Assembly (NCBI RefSeq): GCF_016428905.1
Contig: NZ_JAELTQ010000001.1
Coordinates: 1 to 64,000 of the forward strand
Direction of reading: 5' to 3'
Length of the DNA: 64,000 nt
From: Dyella sp. ASV24
GTDB taxonomy: Bacteria; Pseudomonadota; Gammaproteobacteria; Xanthomonadales; Rhodanobacteraceae
Below, in pieces: positions 62,149 to 64,000 of this stretch. Below the pieces are notes generated by a model. The model made no database searches. It was not told where the DNA came from and was given only the letters and a program-made list of their open reading frames with translations. A program made the translations under genes and the position numbers. How positions within the stretch are numbered: the first letter of the stretch is position 1; each line of letters begins with the position of its first letter.

Positions 62149-63129
62149 GTGACGCTGGCCGAACGACTCGAGTTGGCGTGGTACGGCACAGCGCGCGCGC
62201 CGTGGTGGACCGCGCCACTCTCGTGGCTCTATGGCGCGTTGACGGCCTGTCGGCGTGGGCTGTATCGCTTGGGCGTGCTGCGCAGCGTGCGCCTACCGGT
62301 ACCCGTGGTAGTCATCGGTAATCTGAGCGTCGGTGGCACGGGCAAGACGCCGCTGACCATTGCCCTGGCCGAGGCGTTGCGCAAGCGCGGCTATACGCCG
62401 GGCGTGGTGAGCCGTGGCTATGGTGGCTCGCAGAGAGAGCCCCTGTTGCTGGATGGCACGCTGAATCCTTCGCAGGTCGGCGACGAGCCTTGCCTCATTC
62501 GTGCGAGCGGCGTGCCGGTAGCGGTAGGCCGAGATCGTCCTGCGGCGGCGAAGCTGTTGCTTGCGGCGGGTTGCGACCTGGTGATTGCTGACGATGGTCT
62601 GCAGCATTACGCGTTGGCTCGCGATCTGGAAATCTGTGTCATTGATGGTGTGCGTCGCTTCGGTAACGGTCGACTGCTGCCGGCTGGCCCGCTACGCGAG
62701 CCGATGTCGCGTCTGCAGAAGGTGAGTTACCGCGTCTGCAACGGCGGTGTGGTGGCGCCAGGCGATGTGCCGATGGAGCTTCGTGGCGGCACCGTTCGCG
62801 CACTGGTTGACGACCACGCGAAGCCGCTGACGGAGTTCGCCGGACAGACCGTACACGCGGTGGCCGCGATCGGGCATCCGGTGCGCTTCTTCGCAAGCCT
62901 GCGCTCCCAAGGGCTGCAGGTGATCGAGCATGCCTTTCCCGACCACCACGCGTTCGTGCCGGGTGATCTTTCGTTTGGCGATGATCGGCCGGTACTGATG
63001 ACGGAGAAAGACGCGGTGAAGTGCCGGGCTTTCGCTCAGCCCCACTGGTGGTCAGTGCCGGTGCGCGCGGTATTGCCGCCTGCCTTCTTCGACGACATCG
63101 AGATGCGCCTGCGACGTGCCGGGCGTTGA
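62149..63129 (+). CDS. lpxK: Tetraacyldisaccharide 4'-kinase LpxK
   Basis: A 326-residue kinase that phosphorylates the 4' position of the lipid A precursor. The P-loop is VGGTGKTPLTIALAEALRKR; other features are VVSRGYGG, VIADDGLQHYALARDLEICV and the end MTEKDAVKCRAFAQPHWW. The N-terminus has a membrane-associated segment. It starts with GTG 9 nt after msbA. Confidence 0.95.
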   Translation: MTLAERLELAWYGTARAPWWTAPLSWLYGALTACRRGLYRLGVLRSVRLPVPVVVIGNLSVGGTGKTPLTIALAEALRKRGYTPGVVSRGYGGSQREPLLLDGTLNPSQVGDEPCLIRASGVPVAVGRDRPAAAKLLLAAGCDLVIADDGLQHYALARDLEICVIDGVRRFGNGRLLPAGPLREPMSRLQKVSYRVCNGGVVAPGDVPMELRGGTVRALVDDHAKPLTEFAGQTVHAVAAIGHPVRFFASLRSQGLQVIEHAFPDHHAFVPGDLSFGDDRPVLMTEKDAVKCRAFAQPHWWSVPVRAVLPPAFFDDIEMRLRRAGR

Positions 63130-63141
63130 TCGCCGGATATG

Positions 63142-63171
63142 AAAAAAGCCGACCCAAGGGTCGGCTTTTTT
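63142..63171. terminator. Bidirectional rho-independent terminator
   Basis: AAAAAAGCCGACCC pairs with GGGTCGGCTTTTTT with two unpaired bases. It ends the exbB-lpxK operon on the plus strand and the glycine-zipper gene on the minus strand. Confidence 0.9.
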
Positions 63172-63191
63172 GTTGGGCATCGGCCTGCGGC

Positions 63192-63659
63192 TTACTGGAT
63201 GCGGGCGATGTTGCCCTGCGGGTCAATCTGCACCATGTCGCCCACGCGGATGGCGCTGGCGTCGGGCACCGTCACGTTGCTGTAGCCGCCATTGCCCATG
63301 CGGATGCGCAAGGTGTAGCTGGCATTCGGGCGGCCGCTGTTCGCGCCAATGCGGTTACCGGCGTAACCGCCGCCGACCGCGCCTGCCACGGTGGCGAGGG
63401 TATTGCCCTTGCCCTTGCCAACCTGGTTGCCCAGCACGCCACCGGCGATGCCGCCGATGATGGTGCCAGCCATACTGTGATCGTTGCCCTGGGTAATGTT
63501 CTGGTCGATAGCTTCCACCGTGCCGCACTGGTCACAGCGGAGATAGATGCCGTCGTTGCGGACCAGTACGCCGTTGCGCGAGGACTGGGCGCTAGCGGCA
63601 AACGGGCTGGCGGCCAGCAGAGCTGCCAGCGACAACACGGCGAGGCGGGGGGTGAACAT
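63192..63659 (-). CDS. Glycine-zipper periplasmic protein with CxxC motif
   Basis: A 155-residue protein with a cleavable signal peptide (MFTPRLAVLSLAALLAASPF, ending SAQ; no lipobox). It has YLRCDQCGTVEAIDQNI, the glycine zipper TIIGGIAGGVLGNQVGKGKG and GAVGGGYAGNRIGANSG, and the end DASAIRVGDMVQIDPQGNIA. It closely resembles the lipoprotein at 47824-48276. GGAGAG precedes the ATG at 63659; the longer upstream frame has no signal. Confidence 0.85.
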   Translation of the reverse strand: MFTPRLAVLSLAALLAASPFAASAQSSRNGVLVRNDGIYLRCDQCGTVEAIDQNITQGNDHSMAGTIIGGIAGGVLGNQVGKGKGNTLATVAGAVGGGYAGNRIGANSGRPNASYTLRIRMGNGGYSNVTVPDASAIRVGDMVQIDPQGNIARIQ

Positions 63660-63819
63660 GGACTCTCTCTCCAATGGGAAAATGTTGCGGTACCAGTCTA
63701 GCGGGGAAGGCTGAATGACGGACTGAATGATCGAGCGATACGCCTTATCATGAGGCCTTTCTCGGTAGGCCGTCGTGACGGGTATGTCACCGGACAACTT
63801 TTCCTTTTTCGGAGTTCCC

Positions 63820-64000
63820 ATGAGCCTTATCCAAGTTCCGGTTTCCTACGGCGAGCTGATCGACAAGATCACCATTCTGGAAATCAAGTCCAAGCAGATC
63901 ACCGACGCCGCGAAGCTGGCCAATGTGCGCACCGAGCTGGATCTGCTCAACACGACCTGGGCCGGCCACCCGGCATCGGCCACGGATATTTCCGCCGAGC
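63820..64000 (+). CDS. DUF6165 protein, N-terminal part (runs off the window)
   Basis: The first 60 codons of a gene continuing past the window end. The start MSLIQVPVSYGELIDKITIL, then EIKSKQITDAAKLANVRTEL is the DUF6165 pattern. The family is often near lipopolysaccharide or glycan genes and its function is unknown. GGAG lies just before the ATG. Confidence 0.8.
   Translation, partial: MSLIQVPVSYGELIDKITILEIKSKQITDAAKLANVRTELDLLNTTWAGHPASATDISAE

Overview
The window is about 64 kb of GC-rich chromosome from a gammaproteobacterium. The gene set suggests the order Xanthomonadales (Lysobacterales), most likely a Rhodanobacteraceae genus such as Dyella, Rhodanobacter or Luteibacter. Pointers are a System I cytochrome c maturation operon (ccmABCDEFGHI) followed by a MetX-type acyltransferase of the Xanthomonas serine/homoserine succinyltransferase kind, kynurenine 3-monooxygenase, SdhE/CptA after sdhCDAB, an ExbB-ExbD-MsbA-LpxK operon, and glycine-zipper envelope proteins. 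The genus is inference; no rRNA is present.

Layout. 1-8.6 kb: core metabolism (5' end of polyphosphate kinase, an AraC regulator divergent from a fosmidomycin-resistance-type MFS pump, murB-pyrD, a methyltransferase-SDR pair, an ALDH7 dehydrogenase). 8.7-12.4 kb: a small decayed island behind tRNA-Arg(CCT), with a truncated integrase, an AT-richer O-acyltransferase gene, two related copies of an unknown gene, and a possible 11-bp att repeat. 12.5-21.2 kb: an RcsB-like response regulator, a DcaP-like porin with an APC permease, and small genes of unknown function. 21.3-28.9 kb: the main accessory region, with a secreted unknown protein, a REP-associated tyrosine transposase (RAYT) bracketed by inverted copies of an AACCTGACCCC motif, and a Sec-exported Rhs/YD-repeat protein with a CdiI-type immunity gene.

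29-37.7 kb: tRNA-Leu(CAA), a thiol dioxygenase, the MetX-like enzyme and the whole ccm operon, nearly all on the minus strand with start/stop overlaps; this links thiol metabolism to haem attachment. 37.8-41.3 kb: kmo, a REPIN-like inverted repeat pair, and polyhydroxybutyrate genes (phaB, phaR). 41.5-46.3 kb: a MarR-controlled tripartite EmrAB-OMF drug efflux operon. 46.3-50 kb: a TatD nuclease, two glycine-zipper lipoproteins, a SleB-type hydrolase and YgfZ.

50.2-54.7 kb: succinate dehydrogenase sdhCDAB bracketed by three small accessory genes (an SDHAF4/DUF1674 homologue, sdhE and cptA). 54.8-63.1 kb: envelope biogenesis and DNA uptake (lolC-lolD, comEC, exbB-exbD-msbA-lpxK). The window closes with a third glycine-zipper protein and the start of a DUF6165 gene.

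The strongest candidates for something undescribed are the alternating inverted motif around 21.3-22.7 kb, which abuts the ends of three genes, and the unassigned C-terminal tip of the Rhs protein.
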